Below, one piece after another: positions 9,034 to 17,585 of a DNA stretch of 64,000 nucleotides. Origin of the DNA: Terriglobia bacterium (GTDB taxonomy: Bacteria; Acidobacteriota; Terriglobia; Bryobacterales; Bryobacteraceae); contig JAIQFK010000004.1 in NCBI GenBank assembly GCA_020073305.1, positions 186,001-250,000 on the forward strand, given 5' to 3'. The number at the start of each line of letters is the position of its first letter. The first letter of the stretch is position 1. The position numbers and the translations under genes are program-made. Under the pieces are notes generated by a model, which was not told where the DNA came from, searched no databases, and saw only the letters and a list, made by a program, of their open reading frames with translations.

Positions 9034-9711
9034 TTAAGTATAAGAGCCGGATCCGCTCTGCGTCCAGCGCGTGAGGCCTTCCTCGATCGCCACGTTGATC
9101 AGGCTGGCGATGTTCCGGACGCCCAGTTTCCTCATCATCGACTTGCGGTAACTGCGAACCGTCTCCACCGAAAGGCTGAGTCTCTCTGCAACCTCTTTGC
9201 TCGTTTTGCCCATGGTTACCAGCCGAAGGACTTCGAGCTCGCGGTTGGTCAGCCTCTTCGCAAGTGGGAGTTTGGTCTTGCCGTTTGGCAGACTCATCGG
9301 GTCATTTAAGTGATCGGATATCTGCGCACTGTAGTATGATCCGCCGCCAGCCACAACGCGGAGCGCTTCCAGCAGGTCTTGAGAGGAGTCTTTCTTCAGC
9401 ACGAGCCCGCGTGCGCCGCATCGCAGGGCAGTCATGACCGCCTCTTCGTCAATCCCCAGGGAAAGCATCACCACTCGCACTCCCGCTGAGTGACCGAGAA
9501 TCTGCTTCGCGGCCTCAACGCCATTAAGCGCGGGATGCCCTACGCCCACCACCACCACCAGTTCGGGGTTTAGCCCTCTGAGAAGCTCCTGGGCCTCAGT
9601 GCCGTTTGCAGCTTCCGCAACCACGCGAAATTCGCCGCTCTGCTCAATCAGCGCTTTGATGCCGTCGCGCAGGAGCCGTTGATCGTCAACCAGCAGCACG
9701 GGGTAACTCAT
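9034..9711 (-). CDS. NarL/LuxR-type response regulator with a receiver lacking the phospho-acceptor Asp
   Basis: DNA-binding regulator of 225 residues: receiver domain (1-120) and C-terminal LuxR helix-turn-helix (LTNRELEVLRLVTMGKTSKEV, then LSVETVRSYRKSMMRKLGV). In the receiver the acidic pair (VDDQ, Asp9-Asp10), the switch Ser (MLSLG) and the Lys (VLKKD) are kept. The phospho-acceptor position is Gly56 in VVVVGVGHPALNG, read from a GGC codon at 9544-9546; canonical members have Asp there. Ordinary phosphorylation should therefore be impossible, and control probably comes through dimerisation, partner binding or expression level. It starts seven bases after the upstream kinase-like gene. Confidence 0.85.
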   Translation of the reverse strand: MSYPVLLVDDQRLLRDGIKALIEQSGEFRVVAEAANGTEAQELLRGLNPELVVVVGVGHPALNGVEAAKQILGHSAGVRVVMLSLGIDEEAVMTALRCGARGLVLKKDSSQDLLEALRVVAGGGSYYSAQISDHLNDPMSLPNGKTKLPLAKRLTNRELEVLRLVTMGKTSKEVAERLSLSVETVRSYRKSMMRKLGVRNIASLINVAIEEGLTRWTQSGSGSYT

Positions 9712-9718
9712 AGGTAAC

Positions 9719-10375
9719 TCAGGCGGTGCGCATTTTCTTGTTCACCCGGAACTCTCGGATTTGGTTCAGAGCCTCTTCGAGTGAGCGCTGAATCTCTCGC
9801 GTGCGATCCGGCAGTTCTATCCCCAAGGCTTCGAGTTCGAGCCGCTGGACTTCCATCTCTAGCCCTGTGCTGCTGAGGCACTGCGCGATCACATCATGGA
9901 GAAAACGATCGGTCCGTGCGCGCTCGGCGTCCAGGACCTGCAAAATCGCGAGTGCCGTAAATTCCAGTTCCGCCGGCGAAGGCACGGGTCGCCCGGCGCG
10001 AGAAGCGAATCCGGCTGCATACGCCACTGCGCCATCGGCTGCGTGAACAGGAAGATGAATGATCGCGTAGTCGCCGGGGGAGGCGGGTGGCGTGGTTTCG
10101 AATCGCGTCTCGCCGGAAAAGATCCGGTCAAGGCGGGTAGCCCAGCTCCGCTTCGCGTCGTCGATCGTCGAGACGTGCTGGCGTACCAGTTCCGGACCCG
10201 TCCGCCGGAAGACCGCCACCAGGTCGCCGCCGGCGTAATGGAAACACCGCGCTTGGTTAAAGCTCCATTGGCAAGCGGGGATCCAATCCGCAACAGATCG
10301 AGCCAGATTGGCAATGGAACCGGCTGTGCTCATACACTGAGACGCTGCTTCCTTATAAAAGGCGACAAACGCCAT
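9719..10375 (-). CDS. Histidine-kinase-like protein with a HisKA_3-like helix but no ATPase domain
   Basis: Cytoplasmic protein of 218 residues. The N-terminal ~130 residues look like a PAS/GAF-type sensor with no membrane segment. The segment ERARTDRFLHDVIAQ resembles the NarQ/DesK dimerisation box (ER.R..RELHD), with the His-Asp pair kept, and is followed by a second helix. The protein then ends in a basic tail; the HATPase domain (N, G1 and G2 boxes) is missing. It cannot autophosphorylate alone. The next gene is a regulator whose receiver also lacks its phosphorylation site. The ATG at 10375 has AAAGG directly against it; an internal ATG at 10333 is an alternative start. Confidence 0.6.
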   Translation of the reverse strand: MAFVAFYKEAASQCMSTAGSIANLARSVADWIPACQWSFNQARCFHYAGGDLVAVFRRTGPELVRQHVSTIDDAKRSWATRLDRIFSGETRFETTPPASPGDYAIIHLPVHAADGAVAYAAGFASRAGRPVPSPAELEFTALAILQVLDAERARTDRFLHDVIAQCLSSTGLEMEVQRLELEALGIELPDRTREIQRSLEEALNQIREFRVNKKMRTA

Positions 10376-10491
10376 CCTTTAAAATAGTGCCAGAAATCGT
10401 CCAAAGGTTACACGACAAACTGCGTGGATTTATTGTGGGCAATCGGAAGATATTTCTGTAATTTCTTTTCTAAGCCAGTGGAGCGCTTGCT

Positions 10492-12414
10492 TCAGCTACC
10501 GAGTGGCGCGGCCGGCGCGGCTTTGGCGCCGTTCGGGGAGTTCAGAAAAGCGAGGAATTCCTTAGGGTTGCGAGTCAAGCTGGGAAAACTTGCCAAAACT
10601 TTACCTTGGTTATCAAAGATTGCGTAGAACGGGATAGCGATGGTCCCGAAAGTCTTGTCTTCGAACTCCTGGTTCTGCCGTGAAGCCTCATCGGTGCCAT
10701 CGGTGTACAGGTCCACCAGCGCGAAGTTCTCCATGGCAGAGCGGATTTCCGGCCGGGTGAACATATTCGCTTTCATCCAGTGGCAGTTTGTGCAGGCATA
10801 TCCCGTGAAATTTACGAAAACGAGCTTGTTTTCCCGGCGCGCTTTTTCGAGAGCCCCCGGAAACTGGTTCTTCATCCAGGCGAGGGGCGCCTCGCCCGCA
10901 CCGGCACTGAAGCCCGACGATCCCGAGGGAAGGGGCACGTAGGCATCCAGTTCGCCCAGCTTGCCGCCGAACATTCCCGGCGCCAGGCTGACGGCGAACG
11001 CGACGAAAGACATACCGATGAGCAGCCGCCACAACCCGACCGGTTCGTCTTTCGAAATTCCTTCCAGACGGACATAGCCCAGCAGGTAAAGGCCAGCCAT
11101 GGCGAATAGCACGATCCACAGCGCCAGAAAACGCTCGCGCGTCAGCACGTTCCACTGCAACACCTGATCGACACTCGCAAGGTACTTCAGCATGGCGGCC
11201 AGGATCACGAAACCCATGACCACCTTGACGCGCGCCAGCCAGCCGCCGCTCTTGGGCAATTTTTTCAGGTACGAGGGAAAGATCGCGAGGAAGAAAAACG
11301 GCAGTGCGAGGCCGGTGGCGAACGACACCATGCCGAAGAGCGGACGAATAGCGCCTCCCTGCAACGACGCCGCGAGCAGCGTGCCCACAAACGGGCCCAC
11401 GCACGCAAACGACGCGAGCGAAAACGTAAGTCCCATGATCAGCGTCCCGGCCGCTCCACCTTTCTGGGACGCTCGATCGAGCCGCGTCAGAATCGACGAC
11501 GGAATCGTGATCTCGAAGGCGCCCAGCAGGCTCAGTCCGAAAGCCAGAAAGATCGCTGCGATGAAACCGTTGACCCAGGGATTTGAACCGAGCTGCACGA
11601 TCCCGAACGGTCCCAAGACCGCCGTGGCTAGCAGCCCGAGTGCTGAAAATAACACGATGATCCCGATGCAGAAGATTAGCGCCTGCGTGACACTCTCGCG
11701 CCGCGAACCCGATGGCCGGTTCAGAAAGAAAGACATCGTGATCGGGATCATGGGAAACACGCACGGTGTGAAGATAGCCGCCAGGCCGAATCCGAACGCG
11801 GTCAGAAGAAAGACCGCCATATCTCGCGGGTCAGAGCCGGCCACCGCCGGGGCGGCAGTTGCTGGAGTTATCACAGCTGCAACGCCCGGTTTGAACTCGA
11901 TGTAGCCGGCGGGAACCTCGAATGCCGCTGTCTTGGCATTCGGGTCGATCGAGAGCATTGCGGCGGCGCGCCGCTTGACGGGCGGCAGGCAGCGCCGCGG
12001 ATCGCAAATCTGGTAGCGGACTTCAGCCACAACCTCGAAGGACCCCGGCGCAGCGTCTTTCTTGGTTTCGATCTCAATTAGAAAAACCGGGTCGGCTTCA
12101 TAGGTTTCCGTGTCCAGATTGAAATTCGGATCGAACGCGCGTTTGGGTGGCGGCTCGTACACCCGAAAAGACTCAACTGCCGCGCTGTTATCCAGGCGAA
12201 TAGTCGTCGGAATCGGTCCACCGGCCGGCGTGGTCAGCGAATAAAGATGCCAGCCCGGCTCGATTTTCGCCTGGAGCCGTGCCAGCACCTTGGAACCCGG
12301 CGCCGCGGGTTGCAACTCCAGCGACCATTTCGCGGGATCCAGTTTCTCAGCAAAGCTCGAACCGGCCGCCAAAAGCAGGGTCAGCAGGAAGCGCGCGGAT
12401 CTCATCCAGCTCAT
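10492..12414 (-). CDS. dsbD: Thiol:disulfide interchange protein DsbD (protein-disulfide reductase)
   Basis: Inner-membrane protein of 640 residues that moves reducing power from cytoplasmic thioredoxin to the periplasm. In order: signal peptide (ARFLLTLLLAAGSSFA), an N-terminal DsbD-alpha-like domain containing a DPRRCLPP segment, a multi-spanning membrane core with the two redox Cys segments FTPCVFP and FACVGPF, and a C-terminal thioredoxin-like domain with Cys541-Thr-Asn-Cys544. All three redox modules appear complete. It lies 33 bases after plsX on the same strand. The C-terminus ends in an Ala-rich tail. Confidence 0.93.
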   Translation of the reverse strand: MSWMRSARFLLTLLLAAGSSFAEKLDPAKWSLELQPAAPGSKVLARLQAKIEPGWHLYSLTTPAGGPIPTTIRLDNSAAVESFRVYEPPPKRAFDPNFNLDTETYEADPVFLIEIETKKDAAPGSFEVVAEVRYQICDPRRCLPPVKRRAAAMLSIDPNAKTAAFEVPAGYIEFKPGVAAVITPATAAPAVAGSDPRDMAVFLLTAFGFGLAAIFTPCVFPMIPITMSFFLNRPSGSRRESVTQALIFCIGIIVLFSALGLLATAVLGPFGIVQLGSNPWVNGFIAAIFLAFGLSLLGAFEITIPSSILTRLDRASQKGGAAGTLIMGLTFSLASFACVGPFVGTLLAASLQGGAIRPLFGMVSFATGLALPFFFLAIFPSYLKKLPKSGGWLARVKVVMGFVILAAMLKYLASVDQVLQWNVLTRERFLALWIVLFAMAGLYLLGYVRLEGISKDEPVGLWRLLIGMSFVAFAVSLAPGMFGGKLGELDAYVPLPSGSSGFSAGAGEAPLAWMKNQFPGALEKARRENKLVFVNFTGYACTNCHWMKANMFTRPEIRSAMENFALVDLYTDGTDEASRQNQEFEDKTFGTIAIPFYAIFDNQGKVLASFPSLTRNPKEFLAFLNSPNGAKAAPAAPLGS

Positions 12415-12447
12415 TAGATGCAGTAGATTGGACGAAGAATCCAGGCT

Positions 12448-13467
12448 TCAGTCACCGGCTTTTCCACCGTTCCAACGCCGGAATTCGCTCTCGATGCGCT
12501 GGTTAATCTTGCCGCTCGAGAACTCCGCCGCTACCCGGATCGCATTTTTGATGGCGTTCGCGTTGGAGCGGCCGTGGCAAATAATGCAGCCGCCTTTCAC
12601 CCCAAGCAACGGCGCGCCACCGTATTCGGAGTAATCCACGCGCCGCTTGAAATCGGTGAAGGCGGCTTTGGACAGTACGTAACCGATCTTTCGCGTGATG
12701 GTCGCCTCTAGCGATTCCTGCAGCATGGTCTTGATCATCTCAACCAGGCCCTCGCTCACCTTGAGTGCCACGTTGCCGATGAAGCCGTCGCACACCACGA
12801 CGTCGACCTTGCCGGTGTAAATGTCCCGGCCCTCCACGTTCCCGATGAAATTGATGGGCAGCGATTTCAGCAACGGCATGGCGGCGCGCGTCATCTCATT
12901 GCCCTTGTGCTCCTCCTCGCCGATGGAGAGCAGGCCAACGCGTGGGCTTTCACGGTGGAGAATCACCCGCGAGTAGATTTCGCCCATAATGGCGAATTGC
13001 GCAAGCATGGCGGGCGAGCAGTCGACGTTTGCGCCCACATCGATCATCACTACCGGGGCACCCGACGCCGTCGGAAACACGCCTGCCACGGCTGGCCGGT
13101 CCACTCCCGGAACCACACCCTGCACCATCTTGGCCGTGGCCATTACGGCGCCGGTATTGCCCGCGGAGACGAACCCCTGAGCGCAGTTATCACGCACCAG
13201 GCGGGAGGCTACGCGCAGCGAACTGTCGCGTTTCGACCGCACAGCCCTGGCCGCGCTGTCGTGCATGGTGATCTGTTCGCTGGCGTGATGAACTTCAATC
13301 TGCAGGGAGCCGCAGTCTGCGTGGCTTTCCAACTCCCGCCGGACCACGTCCTCGCGGCCCACCAGAATGACTCGCACCCCGAGGGCTTTTGCAGCCCGAA
13401 TCGCACCATCGACCTCCGGTTTCGGGGCCTGATCCCCGCCCATGGCGTCGACTGCGATGGTTAGCAT
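12448..13467 (-). CDS. plsX: Phosphate acyltransferase PlsX
   Basis: Cytoplasmic, peripheral membrane enzyme that converts acyl-ACP and phosphate to acyl-phosphate, the acyl donor for glycerol-3-phosphate acylation in phospholipid synthesis. At 339 residues it is of normal length. Recognised segments are [12 protein letters not shown] at the N-terminus, [21 protein letters not shown] and [19 protein letters not shown]. It follows rpmF after 36 bases, in the very common yceD-rpmF-plsX order. The fabH/fabD genes often found next are replaced here by dsbD. Confidence 0.95.
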   Translation of the reverse strand: MLTIAVDAMGGDQAPKPEVDGAIRAAKALGVRVILVGREDVVRRELESHADCGSLQIEVHHASEQITMHDSAARAVRSKRDSSLRVASRLVRDNCAQGFVSAGNTGAVMATAKMVQGVVPGVDRPAVAGVFPTASGAPVVMIDVGANVDCSPAMLAQFAIMGEIYSRVILHRESPRVGLLSIGEEEHKGNEMTRAAMPLLKSLPINFIGNVEGRDIYTGKVDVVVCDGFIGNVALKVSEGLVEMIKTMLQESLEATITRKIGYVLSKAAFTDFKRRVDYSEYGGAPLLGVKGGCIICHGRSNANAIKNAIRVAAEFSSGKINQRIESEFRRWNGGKAGD

Positions 13468-13503
13468 GGTTTCGGAATTGCGCAGTGCCGCGCAGGAAAC
13501 ATT

Positions 13504-13686
13504 CTATTCCTGTTCGACTTCGATAACTTCCCGGCCTTTATACTGGCCGCAGTGCGGGCACGCCCGGTGCGGCAACTTCTGCTCATGGCAGTTCGGACAT
13601 TCCGACAATCCCGACTGCTTCAAACGGTCATGGGCCCGGCGGTTACCCCTGCGGGCGGCTGAATGGCGGCGTTTAGGGTTCGGCAT
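13504..13686 (-). CDS. rpmF: 50S ribosomal protein L32
   Basis: Small basic ribosomal protein of 60 residues. It begins MPNPKRRHSAARRGNRRAH and carries a zinc-ribbon pattern, CPNC followed by CPHC, so this is the Zn-binding form. It sits 48 bases after yceD and 36 bases before plsX, and the three genes appear to form one transcript coupling ribosome and membrane synthesis. Confidence 0.95.
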   Translation of the reverse strand: MPNPKRRHSAARRGNRRAHDRLKQSGLSECPNCHEQKLPHRACPHCGQYKGREVIEVEQE

Positions 13687-13734
13687 TTCTGTACCTCAAA
13701 AATTTTAATCCAGTCTTCTACGATTTTGTTTTCT

Positions 13735-14262
13735 TCAGCCCCGTGAAATTTCACGGAGCGCATTCCAGCGGTCGTTGGCCGGCTCTACCCGGCAATTGCA
13801 GGATGTTTCATTGCGGTTCCTGCCACATACCGGGCAGATGCCCTTGCAATCGGCCGAACAGACACGCTGCAGGGGTAACAGCAGCACGACCTGCTCGCGC
13901 AAAATGTCCTCGAGTTCCATCCCCAGGCCTGCGTAGAATCCGATCTCGGCTTCGCCCTCGTCAATGGCCACTTCCGGTTCCACCACCAGGGTCTCGCTCG
14001 GACGATAAAACAGATCGAAACCGGTATCCAGGTGAAACTGTGCGCGGCCCAGGCACCGGTCGCATTCCGCCTCCAGCGTCACGCTTAAGCGGCCCTTGAT
14101 GCGGATCTCTCCGTCCGTGTTGGCCAGCAATTCCGCCACGCCCTCGGCCCGCAGCGGGCCAGATTGAGTGACAGCATCACTGGAAAAATCAATTTCACCC
14201 GGCTGGAAGGTCTCCTCAAAACGCACCTTCCTTACTTCCATCTCCTTGACACTGAGGAACAT
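13735..14262 (-). CDS. yceD: YceD/DUF177 family protein
   Basis: Protein of 175 residues of the DUF177 family, usually encoded just before rpmF and linked to 23S rRNA accumulation in plants and bacteria. Visible are the central LEAECDRCLGRA motif with paired Cys, and a C-terminal segment with CSADCKGICPVCGRN followed by CNCR, consistent with metal binding. It is the first gene of yceD-rpmF-plsX. A TATAAT lies 30 bases upstream of the start. The start ATG at 14262 follows an AAGAAGG-like ribosome site. Confidence 0.88.
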   Translation of the reverse strand: MFLSVKEMEVRKVRFEETFQPGEIDFSSDAVTQSGPLRAEGVAELLANTDGEIRIKGRLSVTLEAECDRCLGRAQFHLDTGFDLFYRPSETLVVEPEVAIDEGEAEIGFYAGLGMELEDILREQVVLLLPLQRVCSADCKGICPVCGRNRNETSCNCRVEPANDRWNALREISRG

Positions 14263-14291
14263 AGAGTACCTTCTTGGGCCGGGAAAAATCT

Positions 14292-14297
14292 ATTATA
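14292..14297 (-). promoter_or_regulatory. -10 element for yceD-rpmF-plsX
   Basis: On the minus strand this reads TATAAT exactly, about 30 bases before the yceD start codon. No convincing -35 hexamer is seen 16-18 bases further upstream, so this is a -10-only assignment in the divergent region shared with the histidine kinase gene. Confidence 0.5.
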
Positions 14298-14365
14298 GCG
14301 CGTAGCGGAGGATCGCGCTGATTTTAGCTTGCCTCCACAAGTTAACGGTAAAAACTCACTTTAGT

Positions 14366-14387
14366 TGGACTGTATTCGCAAAGTCCA
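14366..14387. promoter_or_regulatory. Inverted repeat upstream of the propeller histidine kinase, possible operator
   Basis: TGGACT and AGTCCA form a perfect 6-bp inverted repeat separated by 10 bases, in the divergent region between yceD and the histidine kinase. A TAGAAT resembling a -10 lies just downstream at 14393-14398, so the repeat would overlap the -35/spacer region of a promoter reading into the kinase gene. If so, that messenger would have a leader of under 15 bases. Confidence 0.3.
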
Positions 14388-14410
14388 TCCCCTAGAATGA
14401 CTTGTAGCTG

Positions 14411-17400
14411 GTGATGTTTCCTCGATTCTGCCGTTGCCTGTGTCTCCTGTCGGCTTGCTGGCTCGTGCCGCATCTCGCGCTCGGGCAGCGCTATAGCTTC
14501 AAGTACTATTCGCACGAGCAAGGCCTCGAGGATCTGACGGTAAGTTGTCTGCTCCAGGACCGTACGGGATTCCTCTGGCTGGGCACCTTGAACGGGCTGT
14601 ACCGGTATGACGGAGCGCGCTTTCAGCTTATCGACGGATTACCTTCGACGCGCATCTTTTCCCTGGCCGAGACCGCGGATGGCACCCTGCTGGTCGCCAC
14701 TCTGGAGGGACTCGCAATTCGTGAAGGCACACGCTTTCGCAGGGTTGGCCCGCCGGAGATGCGCGCCATTCGCGGACCACAGAGCGTTGCCATCGCCCGT
14801 GCAGGGAAGGTGTTTGTCGCCGCACCCAGTGGTTTGTGGGTAAGCGACGGCAGGCCGAGCCCGGGTGCCATGGAATTTCGCAAATTCGTCCTGCCGCGCG
14901 GCATTGGGGATCAGGGAATCTTTTCTGCATACGCCGATGCGGCCAACGAGCTGTGGTTTGGCTGTGACAGCAAATTATGCCAACTGGCCGGCGGCGCGGT
15001 GAAAGTATTTGGCCCGGCGGAAGGCGTTCCTTCGGATCAATGGCGCGCCATCGCAAGGGACGGCAAAGGCCGTCTCTGGATCCGCAGTGCTACCCGCCTT
15101 CTGGTCCGCGCTGAGAACGGTGGACCGTTCACCGCGGTCAAAGGCATCCCGGACTCCACCAGCGTGGAAAGTCTGTCTGTTGACCGGCAAGGCAGGCTTC
15201 TGGTGTCCACACGGCTCGGCTTGTTCCGGGGTGACGGAACCCGTTGGGAGCACATCGACCATCGCAACGGGCTGTTGGTCAGGGATACATGTTTTGCCAT
15301 GCAGGACCGCGAAGGCTCGGTATGGATCGGGCTGACGGGCGCCGGACTGGCACGTTGGCTGGGTGACGGCTCCTGGGAGCACTGGACCGAAAGCGAAGGG
15401 ATTGCCGGCAGCACCGTAAAGGCAATCTATCGTGATCGCTCCGGCGTCCTGTGGGTGGGAACCGACACCAGCCTCCAGCGTTTCACTCCCACCGGGCAGC
15501 CTGGCAAATCTTGGGGCCAACGGCAGGGGCTGAGCGGAGGCCAGGTTCGATCCATCACCGAGGATGCCAGCGGGTTGATCTGGTTTGGAATGTGCCCCGG
15601 AGGTGTCGGGCGACTGAACCCCCGGAGCGGAGAACTGCGGATATTTGGGCGCGCGCATGGGCTCATGAACGACGCGGTCTTCAACCTCCAGTGGGACCGT
15701 GACGGCGCGCTGTGGGCAACGATCCGTGAAGGATCTGTGTACCGCGGGAAAGTGTCCGGCGGTTCCGTGCGGTTCGAGCCCGCGCGCAACCCCGCGACCG
15801 GAGAAGAAATCCGCCGCGTGGTCCCCGCCCGATCCGGCGGCGACTGGGTGGCCAGTCGCAGCGGCATCTTCCTTATCGATGGCAGCACACACAAGAGCTT
15901 CACCACGGCCGATGGGTTGCCCGTCGGCGACCTCCAAATCATGACTGAGGGTCCGGACGGATCTCTCTGGTTCTCGTACTTCGATCCGTTCGGCGTCTGG
16001 CGGATCATTCCCGGTGGGATTCCGAAGATCCTCCATTACGGCAGGCACAATTTCCTTCATTCCGACGATCCCAGCGCCGTGGCATTCGATGCCAAGGGCC
16101 GGCCGTGGATCACCTCGGACAACGGCATCGACGTGCTGTATGGCGAGCGCTGGCGGCACTACACGACCGAAGACGGGCTGCTTTGGAATGACTGCCCTGG
16201 CAACTCACTCATGGCGGATGCGGATGGCAGCATGTGGGTAGGTGTCAACCTGGGCATCTCGCACTACCGCCCGCCGCAGGCATCCAGTCCGGCTGAATCC
16301 AGGTTTCCAGTGGTGGCCACCTGGGTCAGATACGGAACCCGGACACGGGATGCGTCGGCCAACATCCAGCTGCCGTATAGAAATCGGTCCTTTCAAGTAG
16401 GACTGGCCGCACTTACCTTCATGCACGATGAAGACCGGGTTTTCCGATACCGGATGCCGGGCGTCCAGGATGATTGGGTGGAAACGCCTCATGGCGTCGC
16501 CAGCTTCTCCAACGTGCCGGCCGGCACTCATACGCTGGAATTCACGGCGAAGTCAGGTGACGCCGAGTCTGTTCCGGAGCATCTTTCGATTACGGTTTTG
16601 CCGGCATGGTGGCAGAGATGGTGGTTCAGCGGACTCGAAGGTATCGCGGGCGCATTCTTGCTCTGGAGCTTGCTGAACTGGTGGATGAGAGTCCTGCGCG
16701 ATCGGCATCACCAATTGGAGGCCGCGGTTCGTTTGCGCACGCAGGAATTGGGCCGCCAGAATACGTTGATCGAGGAGAAGAGTCTTCAGATCGAGCTGCT
16801 ATTGTTGCGGGCGCATGAGAACAGCCGCCTTAAGGACCAGTTCCTGGCCGGCATGAGTCACGAGATTCGCACACCGATGAACGCCATCATCGGGATGACC
16901 GAACTGGCGCTGGACACTCCCGAGATCAATGAAAAGCACGAATATCTGAACGACTCGCTGGCGGCCGCCCGCAACATGCTCACGATTCTGAATGATATTC
17001 TCGATCTGTCCAAGATCGAAGCGGGCCGCATCGAACTGAACGCAACGTGTTTTTCACTGCGTGAATGCGTAAGACATGCGATCCGTACTTTCCAGGCGGC
17101 AGCGCGCCACAGAGACCTGGACCTGCATGAGGCAATTGACGACCAGGTTCCCGATCGCGTGATCGGCGATCCGACCAGGGTCCGGCAGGTTCTGTTCAAT
17201 CTCCTGAGCAACGCCATCAAGTTTACCGAGCGTGGGCGGGTTGCGGCTGAAGTGGGCGTTGTTGAACTCGGGTCTCGAACGGCGCGGATCTTGTTTACGG
17301 TTTCGGATACCGGCCCCGGCATCCCGGTGGACAAGCAGCAGCTCATCTTCGAGCCGTTCCGGCAGTCGGACATCCTGCATTCCAAGACCGGCGCCGGTCT

Positions 17401-17569
17401 GGGGCTGGCAATCAGCAAGAAACTGGCGGGCTTGATGGGTGGGGATATCGGGGTGAAGAGCCGGCCAGGGGTTGGCAGCGCCTTCTTTTTCACGGCGCAG
17501 TTTGGGATTCACGAAGACGCGCCGGTCTCAGACAGCGTTCTTACGCCGGCGGAGAACGAAGCTCTCTGA
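14411..17569 (+). CDS. Two-component-propeller sensor histidine kinase (no receiver domain)
   Basis: Membrane sensor kinase of 1052 residues. After a signal peptide (CLCLLSACWLVPHLALG), about 14 short propeller repeats of the Reg_prop type follow (for example DRTGFLWLGTLNGLYRYDG, DRSGVLWVGTD). Next come a Y_Y_Y-type domain (~640-720), one membrane helix near residue 740, a coiled coil, the HisKA box with His817 in MSHEIRTPMN, and a HATPase domain (DTGPGIP, GAGLGLAISKKLAGLMGG). It stops there: the receiver and AraC-type domains of Bacteroidetes hybrid systems are absent, so its regulator is elsewhere. GTG 14411 or ATG 14414 may be the start. Similar sensors detect polysaccharides; the ligand here is unknown. 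Confidence 0.88.
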   Translation: MMFPRFCRCLCLLSACWLVPHLALGQRYSFKYYSHEQGLEDLTVSCLLQDRTGFLWLGTLNGLYRYDGARFQLIDGLPSTRIFSLAETADGTLLVATLEGLAIREGTRFRRVGPPEMRAIRGPQSVAIARAGKVFVAAPSGLWVSDGRPSPGAMEFRKFVLPRGIGDQGIFSAYADAANELWFGCDSKLCQLAGGAVKVFGPAEGVPSDQWRAIARDGKGRLWIRSATRLLVRAENGGPFTAVKGIPDSTSVESLSVDRQGRLLVSTRLGLFRGDGTRWEHIDHRNGLLVRDTCFAMQDREGSVWIGLTGAGLARWLGDGSWEHWTESEGIAGSTVKAIYRDRSGVLWVGTDTSLQRFTPTGQPGKSWGQRQGLSGGQVRSITEDASGLIWFGMCPGGVGRLNPRSGELRIFGRAHGLMNDAVFNLQWDRDGALWATIREGSVYRGKVSGGSVRFEPARNPATGEEIRRVVPARSGGDWVASRSGIFLIDGSTHKSFTTADGLPVGDLQIMTEGPDGSLWFSYFDPFGVWRIIPGGIPKILHYGRHNFLHSDDPSAVAFDAKGRPWITSDNGIDVLYGERWRHYTTEDGLLWNDCPGNSLMADADGSMWVGVNLGISHYRPPQASSPAESRFPVVATWVRYGTRTRDASANIQLPYRNRSFQVGLAALTFMHDEDRVFRYRMPGVQDDWVETPHGVASFSNVPAGTHTLEFTAKSGDAESVPEHLSITVLPAWWQRWWFSGLEGIAGAFLLWSLLNWWMRVLRDRHHQLEAAVRLRTQELGRQNTLIEEKSLQIELLLLRAHENSRLKDQFLAGMSHEIRTPMNAIIGMTELALDTPEINEKHEYLNDSLAAARNMLTILNDILDLSKIEAGRIELNATCFSLRECVRHAIRTFQAAARHRDLDLHEAIDDQVPDRVIGDPTRVRQVLFNLLSNAIKFTERGRVAAEVGVVELGSRTARILFTVSDTGPGIPVDKQQLIFEPFRQSDILHSKTGAGLGLAISKKLAGLMGGDIGVKSRPGVGSAFFFTAQFGIHEDAPVSDSVLTPAENEAL

Positions 17570-17585
17570 GCGAGCCACCGCGCCT

